DNA of 64,000 bases from NCBI RefSeq assembly GCF_006542425.1, contig NZ_VFID01000002.1, forward strand, positions 248,001-312,000. Direction: 5' to 3'. The position numbers and the translations under genes were made by a program. Positions within the stretch are counted from its first letter, which is position 1. Each line of letters starts with the position of its first letter. Below the pieces are notes generated by a model that was not told where the DNA came from, ran no database searches, and saw only the letters and a list, made by a program, of their open reading frames with translations. The stretch comes from Pseudoxanthomonas sp. z9. Its GTDB lineage: Bacteria; Pseudomonadota; Gammaproteobacteria; Xanthomonadales; Xanthomonadaceae. Shown here in pieces: positions 15,613 through 24,278 of the stretch.

Positions 15613-17013
15613 TCAGATGGTTCGCGAGAACCGCGTGGTCGCGGCCTCCGCGGAGGCGGGCAGGTATCGGTCGAAGCACATGGCGATGATACGCAACAGC
15701 AGGCGTCCGCGCGAGGTCGCGCATACCTCCCGAGGCCCCACCTCGACCAGCCCGTCGGCCTGCAGCGGCTCCAGCCGCGCCAGCGCGTCGGCGAAGTAGT
15801 CGCGGAAGTCGATCACGTGACGGCGCTCGATCGCGTCGAAGTCGATGCGGCCGTGGCACATCAGCTGCTGGATGACATCGGCACGCAGCAGGTCGTCCTC
15901 GTCCAGACGCATGCCGCGCCACACCGGCAGGCGGCCGCTGTCGATCATCTGCTCCCAGCTGCCGATGTCGCGCGGGTTCTGGCTGAAGCTGGCGCCGACA
16001 TGGCTGATCGCGCTGACGCCCAGGCCGATCAAATCGCTTTCGGCGTGGGTGGAGTAGCCCATGAAGTTGCGGTGCAGGTCGCCGCGCTGCTGCGCCCGCG
16101 CCAGGTCATCCTCGGGCAGGGCGAAGTGATCCATGCCGATGTAGACGTAGCCGGCTTCGCCCAGCTTGTCGATGGCGCAGCGCAGCAGGTCGAGTTTCTG
16201 TTCGGGGGAGGGCAGCTCCTCGGCATGGATGCGCTGCTGCGGGCGGAACAGCGCCGGCAGGTGCGCGTAGCTGTAGATCGCCAGCCGGTCCGGGCGCGCC
16301 TTCAGGGTGATGTCGAGCGTGCGCGAGAAACCGGCGAGGGTCTGCCGGGGCAGGCCGTAGATCAGGTCGACATTCACCGAGCGCATGCCATGGGTACGGC
16401 AGGCGTCGATGATCGCCAGGGTGTCCTCGACGCCCTGCACGCGGTTGACCGCCTGCTGCACGTCGGGGTCGAAGTCCTGCACGCCCAGGCTGGCGCGGTT
16501 GAAGCCGGCGCGGGCCAGTTGGCCCACTTCGTCCGGGCTGATGAAGCGCGGATCCAGCTCGATCGAGCAGTCGAAACCGGCGCCGGAGGCGAACGAGAAG
16601 TGCCGGCGCAGTACGTCGACGACCTCGGCGATCTGGTCCGGCGACAGGAAGTTGGGCGTGCCGCCACCGAAGTGCACCTGGTTGACGTCGCGGTCGCGAT
16701 CGAACAGCGGCGAGACCAGCGCGATTTCCCGGTACAGACGGGTCAGGTAGGCGTCGCCGCGCGCCTTCTCGCGGGTGATGATGCGGTTGCAACCGCAGTA
16801 GAAGCAGGGGCTGGTGCAGAACGGGATGTGCAGGTACAGCGAGAGCGGGCGCGGGATCGGATCGCCGTTGGTGATCGCGGCCACTTCGCGCAGTTCCGCC
16901 TCCTGGAACTGGGCCGAGAACTGCGGCGCGGTCGGGTAGGAGGTGTAGCGCGGCCCCGGCTTGTCGTAACGCCGGAGCAGTTCGGGGTCGAAGAGGGCGG
17001 AAAGGGCGGGCAT
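15613..17013 (-). CDS. hemN: HemN, oxygen-independent coproporphyrinogen III dehydrogenase
   Basis: A 466-residue radical-SAM enzyme converting coproporphyrinogen III to protoporphyrinogen IX without O2. The cluster motif C-x3-C-x2-C (F-C-T-S-P-C-F-Y-C-G-C) lies near residues 60-70, followed by H-F-G-G-G-T-P and the family segments G-P-R-Y-T-S-Y-P-T-A and Y-G-L-P-R-Q-T. The ATG at 17013 aligns with other HemN starts; a TTG two codons earlier is less likely. The FNR box at 17048-17061 places the predicted transcription start at this ATG, with TAGCCT as -10, so the message may be leaderless. fnr follows closely. Confidence 0.93.
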   Translation of the reverse strand: MPALSALFDPELLRRYDKPGPRYTSYPTAPQFSAQFQEAELREVAAITNGDPIPRPLSLYLHIPFCTSPCFYCGCNRIITREKARGDAYLTRLYREIALVSPLFDRDRDVNQVHFGGGTPNFLSPDQIAEVVDVLRRHFSFASGAGFDCSIELDPRFISPDEVGQLARAGFNRASLGVQDFDPDVQQAVNRVQGVEDTLAIIDACRTHGMRSVNVDLIYGLPRQTLAGFSRTLDITLKARPDRLAIYSYAHLPALFRPQQRIHAEELPSPEQKLDLLRCAIDKLGEAGYVYIGMDHFALPEDDLARAQQRGDLHRNFMGYSTHAESDLIGLGVSAISHVGASFSQNPRDIGSWEQMIDSGRLPVWRGMRLDEDDLLRADVIQQLMCHGRIDFDAIERRHVIDFRDYFADALARLEPLQADGLVEVGPREVCATSRGRLLLRIIAMCFDRYLPASAEAATTRFSRTI

Positions 17014-17047
17014 GGACAAAGGCTAGGCAATGCCGGCCACCGGCGCC

Positions 17048-17061
17048 TTGACCTGAATCAA
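17048..17061. promoter_or_regulatory. FNR box between hemN-fnr and moeA-mobA
   Basis: TTGACCTGAATCAA lies in the 182-base divergent gap. In the minus direction it predicts a start at about 17013 with TAGCCT (17020-17025) as -10, at the hemN ATG. In the plus direction the start would be near 17096, 100 bases before moeA, but the -10 is poorer. It could serve both. Confidence 0.75.
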
Positions 17062-17195
17062 CCCCGCGCGGGTTGGCCGGAAACCTTCAGCTATGTGAGG
17101 ATGCCGGCCATCCCGGACCGTCGCCGGGGACCGACACGATCGGGGCACGCGCGGCCTGCGTGCCCGCGAGGCGGGAATGTTCTGAAGGAGTACGC

Positions 17196-18470
17196 GTGAT
17201 CGGATACGAGGAAGCCCTGGCCCTGTTGCTGCGCGATGCCGCGCCGCTGGACGCCGAATCGCTGGCGGCCTTCGATGGCGCCGGCCGGGTGCTGGCGGCG
17301 GACGTCCACAGTCCCGCGCCCTTGCCGCGCTTCGACAACGCGGCGATGGACGGCTTCGCGCTGGCGTTGGGCGATGCGACGGGGGAAGCCGGGACGGAAT
17401 GGCCGGTACTTGGCTCGACGGCCGCCGGCGATGCCGCAGCCCGGCCGGATGGAACGGCACGACAGGGCGCGTGGGAAATCATGACCGGCGCGGTGATGCC
17501 GGACGGCCTGGACTCGGTGGTGCCGGTCGAACGCGTCGATGCGCTCGGCGGCGACGAGGGCGCGCCGCCTGCGCGCATTCGCCTGCGCGAACCGGTGCGG
17601 GCGGGCGCCAACGTGCGCCGACGCGGCGAGGACATCGCCGAGGGCGCACGTGTGCTGGCGAAGTCCGAACGGCTGGACCCCGCGCGGATCATGCTGCTGG
17701 CCGCGCTCGGCATCGAACGCGTGCCGCTGGTGCGGCGACCACGGGTGGCGTTGATCGCCACCGGCCGCGAACTGGCCGAGGGCGGCGAGGCGGGCGAGGG
17801 CGCCTGGATCCACGACAGCAACACGCCGTTCCTGCGGCTGCGCCTGCATGCGGCCGGCGCCGAGATGGTGGCATGCGAACGGGTCGGCGATGATCCCGCC
17901 GGGTTCGCTGCCGCGCTGGACCGTGTATTGGCGCACCAGCCGGATCTGGTGATCAGCACCGGCGCGGTGTCCAGGGGACGTTTCGATTTCGTCCCCGACA
18001 GCCTGCGCGCGCGTGGCGCGGAACTGCGCTTCCACGGCGTGGCGATCCGACCCGGCAAGCCGCTGCTGTGCGCGCGCCTGCGCGAAGGGCCGCTGCACGT
18101 CGGCCTGCCCGGCAATCCGGCTTCCTGCGCGGTCGGTCTGCGCTTCTTCGTGGAACCGCTGCTGCGCGCGATGCTGGGGCTGCCACGCGAACGGCCCACG
18201 CGCCTGCCGCTGGCCGCGCCGGTGCATGCGCGCGCCAACCTGCGCACGCACCTGCACGCGATGCTGGAGAGCGACGGAGAGGGGCGGTTGGCGGTGCATC
18301 CGTTGCCACGCCAGGAATCCTTCCGGCTCGCGCCGTTCCTGTCGTCGCAGGCATGGTTGGTACTGCCCGAAACCGGCGATGGCAGTACCGTGATGGAACC
18401 GGGCCAGGTCGTCGACGTGTATCCGCCCGGGCATCTGGAACCGCTGGCGTGGCGGCAGGGACACCCGTGA
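17196..18470 (+). CDS. moeA: MoeA, molybdopterin molybdenumtransferase
   Basis: A 424-residue MoeA that inserts molybdate into adenylated molybdopterin. Family motifs include F-D-N-A-A-M-D-G-F-A (near 50-60), I-M-T-G-A-V-M-P (near 98), R-R-x-G-E-D-I (near 140), S-N-T-P-F-L-R (near 208), S-T-G-A-V-S-R-G (near 252) and L-P-G-N-P-A-S (near 308). The start is a GTG at 17196 with GAAGGAG five bases upstream, where the homology begins; the longer open frame has no support. mobA follows after nine bases. The products feed NapA, encoded just downstream, with the bis-MGD cofactor. Confidence 0.93.
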   Translation: MIGYEEALALLLRDAAPLDAESLAAFDGAGRVLAADVHSPAPLPRFDNAAMDGFALALGDATGEAGTEWPVLGSTAAGDAAARPDGTARQGAWEIMTGAVMPDGLDSVVPVERVDALGGDEGAPPARIRLREPVRAGANVRRRGEDIAEGARVLAKSERLDPARIMLLAALGIERVPLVRRPRVALIATGRELAEGGEAGEGAWIHDSNTPFLRLRLHAAGAEMVACERVGDDPAGFAAALDRVLAHQPDLVISTGAVSRGRFDFVPDSLRARGAELRFHGVAIRPGKPLLCARLREGPLHVGLPGNPASCAVGLRFFVEPLLRAMLGLPRERPTRLPLAAPVHARANLRTHLHAMLESDGEGRLAVHPLPRQESFRLAPFLSSQAWLVLPETGDGSTVMEPGQVVDVYPPGHLEPLAWRQGHP

Positions 18471-18479
18471 TGGCAGGCC

Positions 18480-19040
18480 ATGAATGACGCCGTGCTTCCC
18501 GCCTGGCAAGGCATCGTGCTCGCCGGCGGACGTTCCTCGCGCATGGGCCGTGACAAGGCGCTGCTCGAATGGCGGGGCCGCCCGCTGCTGGAGCACATGC
18601 GCGCGCTGCTGTCCGATGCCGGCGCCACGCGGGTGGTGATCAGCGGCGTGCGTCCGGGGGCAGACGCCATTCCCGACGACATCGGCGACGCCGGACCGGC
18701 GGCGGCGCTCGCGCAACTGGTGCAGCGGCTGCCGGACGGCGTCTGGCTGGTGGTACCGGTGGACATGCCGCTGCTGGAAGCCCCGGCATTGCACGCGCTG
18801 GTCGCCGCATCCGTGGATTGCGCGATGTTCGAAGGCCACCCGTTGCCGATGCGCATCACCCTGGATGCGCGCACCCGCGCGATCCTGGCCGGCATCGTCG
18901 ATCTGCCGCCGGACCAGCGTTCGTTGCGCGCGATCCACCATGCGCTCGCGGGCGAGATGCTCGCGGCGGGCGCGTGGAATGCCACCCTGGTCGGTTGCAA
19001 CACACCGGAGGAATGGGCCGCATTGCGCGAACGCCAGTAG
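18480..19040 (+). CDS. mobA: MobA, molybdenum cofactor guanylyltransferase
   Basis: A 186-residue nucleotidyltransferase that adds GMP to Mo-molybdopterin to make the bis-MGD cofactor used by NapA. The N-terminal loop V-L-A-G-G-R-S-S-R-M-G-R-D-K (13-26) binds GTP, and V-P-V-D-M-P-L-L (near 92) is the metal-binding segment. The start follows the moeA stop by nine bases, and napE is 131 bases further downstream, so one transcript could cover cofactor and enzyme genes. Confidence 0.92.
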   Translation: MNDAVLPAWQGIVLAGGRSSRMGRDKALLEWRGRPLLEHMRALLSDAGATRVVISGVRPGADAIPDDIGDAGPAAALAQLVQRLPDGVWLVVPVDMPLLEAPALHALVAASVDCAMFEGHPLPMRITLDARTRAILAGIVDLPPDQRSLRAIHHALAGEMLAAGAWNATLVGCNTPEEWAALRERQ

Positions 19041-19171
19041 ATCGCGATCACGTCCGAGCGCTCTGCATCGTCCGCGGCAACGTCCTGCCGACCCGCGACA
19101 CGTTCATGTTGGAAAGTTTGTGCTAGGCTCGCTCCGCGGTTCGCCCAGCCATTCAATGCCAGGTGAGCATC

Positions 19172-19336
19172 ATGGAGCATCCACCCCGCCAGGACGTCGC
19201 GAGCAAGGCCCGGGAGCGCCTCGCGTTCCTGTTGCTCACCGTCGTCGTCTTTCCGTTGAGCGCGGTGCTGATCGTCGCCGGCTATGGTTTCCTGGTCTGG
19301 ATCTACCAGATGTTCGCCGGTCCGCCGACGGGTTGA
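19172..19336 (+). CDS. napE: NapE, small membrane protein of the periplasmic nitrate reductase operon
   Basis: A 54-residue protein: a basic N-terminal segment (SKARERLAF) then one hydrophobic helix ending in Y-G-F-L-V-W-I-Y-Q-M-F-A-G-P-P, the NapE pattern. Role unknown. It is the first gene of napEFDABC; napF starts three bases after its stop. I find no FNR box in the 131 bases between mobA and napE, so the operon may be read from the moeA promoter or from a site I do not recognise. Confidence 0.88.
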   Translation: MEHPPRQDVASKARERLAFLLLTVVVFPLSAVLIVAGYGFLVWIYQMFAGPPTG

Positions 19337-19339
19337 GCG

Positions 19340-19879
19340 ATGAGCCAGGCACGCCCGATTTCGCGACGCGCATTGCTGTTCGGCCGCAGCGACGGCGAAT
19401 CGCCGGTGTCGCCAGGGCGCGCCCGGCCGGCCACTTCCCCGTCGACCTTGCGTCCCCCCTGGGCATTGCGCGGCACCGCGTTCGCGAATGCCTGCACCGG
19501 CTGTGTCGCCTGCGTGGACGCCTGTCCCGAGCGGGTGCTGGTGCTGCGCAAGGGCAAGGCCGTGTTCGAACCGGAACGCGGTGAATGCACCTTCTGCCAT
19601 GCCTGCGTCGATGCCTGCGCGCCGGGCGCGCTGCGCGACGACGGCGTGCAGCCGCCCTGGACCTATCGCGCGAGCGTGGACGAAGCCTGTCTTGGCGCGC
19701 AGGGCGTGGTCTGCGCCAGCTGCCGCGAGATCTGCCCGCAGTCGGCCATCCGGATTCCGCCCGCCGGGCGCGGCGCCGCCCATATCGACAGCGACGGCTG
19801 CAACGGGTGCGGCGCCTGCGTGTCGGTCTGCCCGGCCACCGCCATCCACCTGCACGCATCCGTGGAGACCGCCGCATGA
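19340..19879 (+). CDS. napF: NapF, ferredoxin-type protein
   Basis: A 179-residue cytoplasmic iron-sulfur protein with four cysteine groups fit to carry [4Fe-4S] clusters (C-T-G-C-V-A-C-V-D-A-C-P, C-T-F-C-H-A-C-V-D-A-C, C-A-S-C-R-E-I-C-P and C-N-G-C-G-A-C-V-S-V-C-P). NapF interacts with NapA before export and is thought to help its maturation. The N-terminal S-R-R-A-L-L-F-G is typical of NapF. Its stop overlaps the napD ATG. Confidence 0.92.
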   Translation: MSQARPISRRALLFGRSDGESPVSPGRARPATSPSTLRPPWALRGTAFANACTGCVACVDACPERVLVLRKGKAVFEPERGECTFCHACVDACAPGALRDDGVQPPWTYRASVDEACLGAQGVVCASCREICPQSAIRIPPAGRGAAHIDSDGCNGCGACVSVCPATAIHLHASVETAA

Positions 19880-20190
19880 GCCAGCCCGGCGACGACGAAC
19901 TGCACATCGCCAGCTTCGTGATCCAGCACCGGACCGACGCGACGGAGGGCCTGGCCGCGGCCATTGCCGCCTCGCCCGAACTGGAACTGGCGATCCCCGG
20001 GGAGACCCGCAGCGTGGTGCTGTGCGAATCCGCCGACCGCTACGCAGTGATGGATCGGATCGAACAACTGCGCGCCGTGCCCGGCGTGCTCAACGTACTG
20101 CTGGTCTACCACCATGCCGAGCCGCGTGACGCGCTGGAGGCGGAGGTGGAGGCGCATCCCGAATCAAACCTTGCCGGAGTCCATCCATGA
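19876..20190 (+). CDS. napD: NapD, NapA-specific chaperone
   Basis: A 104-residue NapD with the characteristic H-I-A-S-F-V-I-Q start of the ferredoxin-like fold and the later [13 protein letters not shown] strand. NapD binds the twin-arginine signal of NapA and holds back export until the cofactor is inserted. The ATG overlaps the napF stop by four bases and the napD stop overlaps the napA ATG, so F, D and A are translated as a coupled set. Confidence 0.92.
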   Translation: MSQPGDDELHIASFVIQHRTDATEGLAAAIAASPELELAIPGETRSVVLCESADRYAVMDRIEQLRAVPGVLNVLLVYHHAEPRDALEAEVEAHPESNLAGVHP

Positions 20191-22679
20191 GCACACGCCG
20201 GGAATTCATCCGCAACAGCGCCGTCGCCACCGCGGCGGCGGCGGCCGGCCTGCCGCTGGCGGGCGACGGCAGCAACCTGGTGACCGAAGGCGACCTGACC
20301 ACGCTCAAGTGGGACAAGGCGCCATGCCGTTACTGCGGCACCGGCTGCGGGGTCAACGTGGCGGTCAAGAACGGCCGGGTGGTGGCCACCCACGGCGACG
20401 TGCACGCGGAGGTCAACCGCGGCATCAACTGCGTCAAGGGCTATTTCCTGTCCAAGATCCTGTACGGCACGGATCGCCTGACCATGCCGCTGCTGCGCAA
20501 GAAGAACGGCGCCTACGCGAAAGACGGCGAGTTCGAGCAGGTCGGCTGGGACGAGGCCTTCGACGTGATGGCCGCGCAGTTCAAGCGGGTGCTGAAGGAG
20601 AAGGGCAGCGATGCCATCGGCATGTTCGGCTCCGGCCAGTGGACCATCTTCGAGGGCTATGCCGCCAACAAGCTGATGAAGGCCGGCTTCCGCAGCAACC
20701 ACATCGACCCCAATGCCCGCCATTGCATGGCCTCGGCGGTGATGGGCTTCATGCGCACCTTCGGCATGGACGAGCCGATGGGCTGCTATGACGACATCGA
20801 GGCGGCCGACGCGTTCGTGCTGTGGGGCTCGAACATGGCCGAGATGCATCCGATCCTGTGGACCCGGGTGACCGATCGACGGCTCTCGCATCCGCACGTG
20901 AAGGTGGCGGTGATGTCGACCTTCGAGCATCGCAGCTTCGAGCTGGCCGACATCCCGATCGTGTTCAAGCCGCAGACCGATCTGGTCATCCTCAACTACA
21001 TCGCCAACCACATCATCCGCACCGGCAAGGTCAACCAGGACTTCGTCAACAAGCACACCACCTTCAAGCGCGGCAACGACGACATCGGCTATGGCCTGCG
21101 CCCGGACAATCCGCTGGAGATGAAGGCGAAGAACGCCAAGGATCCCAATGGCGGCGAGCCCATCGACTTCGAGGCCTTCGCCCGTTTCGTCGCCCCGTAC
21201 ACGCTGGACAAGGCGGTGGAGATGACCGGGGTCGAGCGTGGCTGGCTGGAGAAACTCGCCGAGCTGTACGCGGATCCGAAGATCAAGGTCACCTCGTTCT
21301 GGACCATGGGCTTCAACCAGCACACCCGCGGCGTGTGGGCCAACAACATGGTCTACAACCTGCACCTGCTGACCGGCAAGATCGCCACCCCGGGCAACAG
21401 CCCGTTCTCGCTGACCGGCCAGCCCTCGGCCTGCGGCACCGCGCGCGAGGTCGGCACCTTCAGCCATCGCCTGCCGGCGGACATGGTGGTGACCAACCCC
21501 GAGCACCGCAGGCACGCCGAGGAAATCTGGAAGGTCCCGCACGGCACCATCAAGCCCAAGCCGGGCTATCACGCGGTCGAGCAGAACCGGGCGTTGAAGG
21601 ACGGCAAGCTCAACGCCTACTGGGTAATGGTCAACAACAACATGCAGGCGGCGGCCAACCTGCGCGAGGAAACCTGGCCCGGCTACCGCAACCCGGACAA
21701 CTTCATCGTCGTGTCCGATGCCTATCCCACCGTCACCGCGCAGGCCGCGGACCTGATCCTGCCGGCGGCGATGTGGGTGGAGAAGGAGGGTGCGTACGGC
21801 AACGCCGAGCGGCGCACCCAATTCTGGCACCAGTTGGTCAAGGCGCCGGGACAGGCGCGCTCGGACCTGTGGCAGCTGATGGAGTTCGCCAAGCGCTTCA
21901 CCACCGACGAATGCTGGTCGGCCGAGTTGCTGGCGGCCAATCCGCAGTTCAAGGGCAAGACCCTGTTCGACGTGCTGTACCGCAACGGCAATGTCGATCG
22001 CTTTCCGGTCAGCGATATCGAAGCGGGCTACGCCAACGACGAATCGGCGGCCTTCGAGTTCTACGTGCAGAAGGGCCTGTTCGAGGAATACGCCGCGTTT
22101 GGCCGCGGCCACGGCCACGACCTGGCGCCGTTCGACGCCTACCACAAGGCGCGCGGCCTGCGCTGGCCGGTGGTCGACGGCAAGGAAACCCGCTGGCGCT
22201 ATCGCGAAGGCGCGGATCCCTACGTCAAGGCCGGCACCGGCTTCCAGTTCTACGGCAACCCCGACGGCAAGGCGGTGATCTGGGCCTTGCCGTACGAGCC
22301 GCCGGCCGAGTCGCCGGACGAGGATTACAACCTGTGGTTGGTCACCGGCCGCGTGCTGGAGCACTGGCATTCCGGGTCGATGACCATGCGCGTGCCGGAG
22401 TTGTACCGCAGCTTCCCGGCCGCGGTGGTGTTCATGAATCCCGACGACGCGCGCGAGCGCGGGCTCAAGCGCGGCGACGAGGTCAAGGTGGTGTCGCGGC
22501 GCGGCGAGATGCTGTCGCGGGTGGAGACGCGCGGCCGCAACCGGATGCCGCCCGGCGTCATCTTCGTGCCGTGGTTCGATGCCGGCCAGCTGATCAACAA
22601 GGTCACCCTGGACGCGACCGACCCGATTTCCAAGCAGACCGACTACAAGAAGTGCGCCGTCAAGGTGCTGGCCGTCTAG
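20187..22679 (+). CDS. napA: NapA, periplasmic nitrate reductase catalytic subunit
   Basis: An 830-residue Mo-bis-MGD enzyme reducing nitrate to nitrite in the periplasm. The N-terminus carries a twin-arginine signal (T-R-R-E-F-I-R then an Ala-rich stretch). C47, C50, C54 and C82 bind the [4Fe-4S] cluster, and C180 in N-A-R-H-C-M is the expected molybdenum ligand. The final [11 protein letters not shown] motif is the cofactor-binding C-terminal domain. Length equals that of other NapA proteins. Electrons come from NapB. Confidence 0.97.
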   Translation: MSTRREFIRNSAVATAAAAAGLPLAGDGSNLVTEGDLTTLKWDKAPCRYCGTGCGVNVAVKNGRVVATHGDVHAEVNRGINCVKGYFLSKILYGTDRLTMPLLRKKNGAYAKDGEFEQVGWDEAFDVMAAQFKRVLKEKGSDAIGMFGSGQWTIFEGYAANKLMKAGFRSNHIDPNARHCMASAVMGFMRTFGMDEPMGCYDDIEAADAFVLWGSNMAEMHPILWTRVTDRRLSHPHVKVAVMSTFEHRSFELADIPIVFKPQTDLVILNYIANHIIRTGKVNQDFVNKHTTFKRGNDDIGYGLRPDNPLEMKAKNAKDPNGGEPIDFEAFARFVAPYTLDKAVEMTGVERGWLEKLAELYADPKIKVTSFWTMGFNQHTRGVWANNMVYNLHLLTGKIATPGNSPFSLTGQPSACGTAREVGTFSHRLPADMVVTNPEHRRHAEEIWKVPHGTIKPKPGYHAVEQNRALKDGKLNAYWVMVNNNMQAAANLREETWPGYRNPDNFIVVSDAYPTVTAQAADLILPAAMWVEKEGAYGNAERRTQFWHQLVKAPGQARSDLWQLMEFAKRFTTDECWSAELLAANPQFKGKTLFDVLYRNGNVDRFPVSDIEAGYANDESAAFEFYVQKGLFEEYAAFGRGHGHDLAPFDAYHKARGLRWPVVDGKETRWRYREGADPYVKAGTGFQFYGNPDGKAVIWALPYEPPAESPDEDYNLWLVTGRVLEHWHSGSMTMRVPELYRSFPAAVVFMNPDDARERGLKRGDEVKVVSRRGEMLSRVETRGRNRMPPGVIFVPWFDAGQLINKVTLDATDPISKQTDYKKCAVKVLAV

Positions 22680-22689
22680 GAGCTTCGCC

Positions 22690-23274
22690 ATGCGCAACAA
22701 GCCATTGCTGATCGCCGTGGGCCTGACGGTGGTGCTGGGGATACTGGTGTTCGCCGCCGGCTGGATGTTCGGCAGCCACCGCTCACCGGAAGCGGTGGCG
22801 CCGCCCGAAGCCGCCGGCGTCGCCGCACCCGCGGTCGACGCGCCGCCGCCCGGCGCCCAGATCGACGCCATCCGCCGCGGCGTGCCGATCGACCAGGAAG
22901 GCGCGCCGCCACCGATGGCGCGGGTCGAGAACACCGACATCAAGCGGGTGCGTGCCTATCCGATGCAACCGCCGACCATTCCGCACGCCATCGACGGCTA
23001 CCAGGTCGACAAGAACAGCAACCGCTGCATGCTGTGCCATGCGCGCGCCAATGCCGCCACCTTCCAGGCGCCGCCGGTCAGCGTGACCCACTACATGGAC
23101 CGGGACGATCAGTTCCTTGCCACGATTTCGCCGCGCCGCTACTTCTGCAACCAGTGCCACGTGGTCCAGACCGACGCCAAGCCGCTGGTGGCGAACAACT
23201 TCCAGGACATCGACAGTGTCATCGCGACGACGCCGGCCGCGCCGACGACACCGGCCAAGCAGGGGAGCGAATGA
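22690..23274 (+). CDS. napB: NapB, diheme cytochrome c subunit
   Basis: A 194-residue periplasmic cytochrome with an N-terminal hydrophobic signal or anchor (about 5-27), a proline-rich stretch, and two heme sites C113-M-L-C-H117 and C153-N-Q-C-H157. It passes electrons from NapC to NapA. It begins ten bases after napA. The tail (T-P-A-A-P-T-T-P-A-K) is low complexity and longer than in E. coli NapB. Confidence 0.93.
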   Translation: MRNKPLLIAVGLTVVLGILVFAAGWMFGSHRSPEAVAPPEAAGVAAPAVDAPPPGAQIDAIRRGVPIDQEGAPPPMARVENTDIKRVRAYPMQPPTIPHAIDGYQVDKNSNRCMLCHARANAATFQAPPVSVTHYMDRDDQFLATISPRRYFCNQCHVVQTDAKPLVANNFQDIDSVIATTPAAPTTPAKQGSE

Positions 23275-23277
23275 GCC

Positions 23278-23877
23278 ATGTGGGAACGGATCAAGCAACG
23301 CCTGCTGCCCATCTGGCGCACCCTGCGAGCACCCAGCCGGCACTACAGCCTGGGTTTCCTGACGGTGGCCGGTTTCGTCGCCGGCATCGTGTTCTGGGGC
23401 GGGTTCAACACCGCGCTGGAGGCCACCAACACCGAGACGTTCTGCACCGGTTGCCATGAAATGCGCGACAACGTCTTCCAGGAACTGAAGACGACCATCC
23501 ACTACACCAACCGTTCCGGCGTGCGCGCGACCTGCCCGGACTGCCATGTGCCGCACAACTGGACCAACAAGATCGCCCGCAAGATGCAGGCGTCCAAGGA
23601 AGTCTGGGGCAAGGTGTTCGGCACGATTGATACCCGCGAGAAGTTCCTCGATCACCGGCTGGAACTGGCGATGCACGAGTGGGAGCGGTTGAAGGCCAAT
23701 GACTCGCTGGAGTGCCGCAACTGCCACGACTATTCGTCGATGGACCTGACCCGGCAGGGATCGCGCGCGGCCCAGACCCACAAGCTGTGGCTGGGCACCC
23801 GGAAAAAGACCTGCATCGATTGCCACAAGGGCGTGGCCCACCACCTGCCGGACATGACGGGAGTGCCGCAGGGCTGA
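23278..23877 (+). CDS. napC: NapC, tetraheme quinol dehydrogenase
   Basis: A 199-residue NapC/NirT-family protein: one N-terminal membrane helix (about 24-42) and four CXXCH sites at 56-60, 86-90, 146-150 and 179-183. It oxidises membrane quinol, here ubiquinol presumably made by UbiTUVD, and reduces NapB. It starts three bases after napB and ends the nap operon. No napG or napH is present, so NapC is the only quinol entry. Confidence 0.94.
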   Translation: MWERIKQRLLPIWRTLRAPSRHYSLGFLTVAGFVAGIVFWGGFNTALEATNTETFCTGCHEMRDNVFQELKTTIHYTNRSGVRATCPDCHVPHNWTNKIARKMQASKEVWGKVFGTIDTREKFLDHRLELAMHEWERLKANDSLECRNCHDYSSMDLTRQGSRAAQTHKLWLGTRKKTCIDCHKGVAHHLPDMTGVPQG

Positions 23878-23902
23878 ACTCCCCAGCCGCTGCGGCTTCC
23901 CC

Positions 23903-23936
23903 AAAAAAGACCAGCCGGACCGCCCGGCGCGGTCCG
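23903..23936 (-). terminator. Probable terminator of the 49-residue membrane protein gene
   Basis: On the minus strand a hairpin (CGGACCGC with GCGGTCCG, loop of five) is followed after seven bases by six T. The spacing is slightly long. The same hairpin lies just behind napC on the plus strand but has no T run there. Confidence 0.45.
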
Positions 23937-23970
23937 CACGGCGGGTTTCCCGCGATACGCGTTCCAGCGG

Positions 23971-24120
23971 CTATTTGCCGCCGCGACGTCGTTCTTCCTC
24001 GCGCATTTTCTTGCGCAGGAACAGGCTGACCCAGATGCCGATGCCGAACATCACCAGGCTGCCGCCGATGGCGAGCCAGCCGACCGGCTCCAGCAGGATT
24101 TCGCGAAGGATTGGATGCAT
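23971..24120 (-). CDS. Small single-helix membrane protein (DUF3149-like)
   Basis: A 49-residue protein beginning MHPILREILLEPVGWLAIGG, with one hydrophobic helix (about 13-36) followed by the very basic tail L-R-K-K-M-R-E-E-E-R-R-R-G-G-K. The layout resembles DUF3149 small membrane proteins; this is a resemblance, not a firm assignment. The FNR box at 24178-24191 is well placed for it: predicted start near 24143, -10 TAACCT at 24151-24156, 23-base leader. It may be an accessory subunit of an anaerobic membrane complex. Confidence 0.65.
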   Translation of the reverse strand: MHPILREILLEPVGWLAIGGSLVMFGIGIWVSLFLRKKMREEERRRGGK

Positions 24121-24177
24121 GTGCGGCGGTTCCCCGGATGGACTGCGGGCAGGTTAGCGCGCTGGCGGTCGGCGGCA

Positions 24178-24191
24178 TTGACCTGAATCAA
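24178..24191. promoter_or_regulatory. FNR box in a divergent promoter region
   Basis: TTGACCTGAATCAA, identical to the hemN box. On the minus strand it fits a promoter for the 49-residue protein (-10 TAACCT at 24151-24156). On the plus strand it would start transcription near 24226, 53 bases before the gene at 24279. Confidence 0.72.
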
Positions 24192-24278
24192 TGGCGGCCC
24201 GCGGCGGGTCGGATGCGAAGAGCGCGTGCACGGATTCCACCGGTCGATATGCGATAAGGGAGCTGGAGGACTGCATCC

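Noticed and set aside
17062-17195. Possible molybdenum-cofactor riboswitch in the moeA leader
   Set aside because: The leader has pairing segments (GGCCGG/CCGGCC), but I cannot match the known Moco motif, and GC-rich DNA folds easily.
19041-19171. An FNR or NarP site in front of napE
   Set aside because: No TTGAT-like palindrome or TACYYMT heptamer pair is visible in the 131 bases; transcription from the moeA side is as likely.
17087-19855. A minus-strand open frame of about 920 codons opposite moeA, mobA, napE and napF
   Set aside because: It crosses several well-supported genes and their spacers and its translation has no protein-like composition.
20106-22943. A minus-strand open frame of about 945 codons opposite napA and parts of napD and napB
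   Set aside because: Antisense shadow of napA with no start signal and no recognisable domain.
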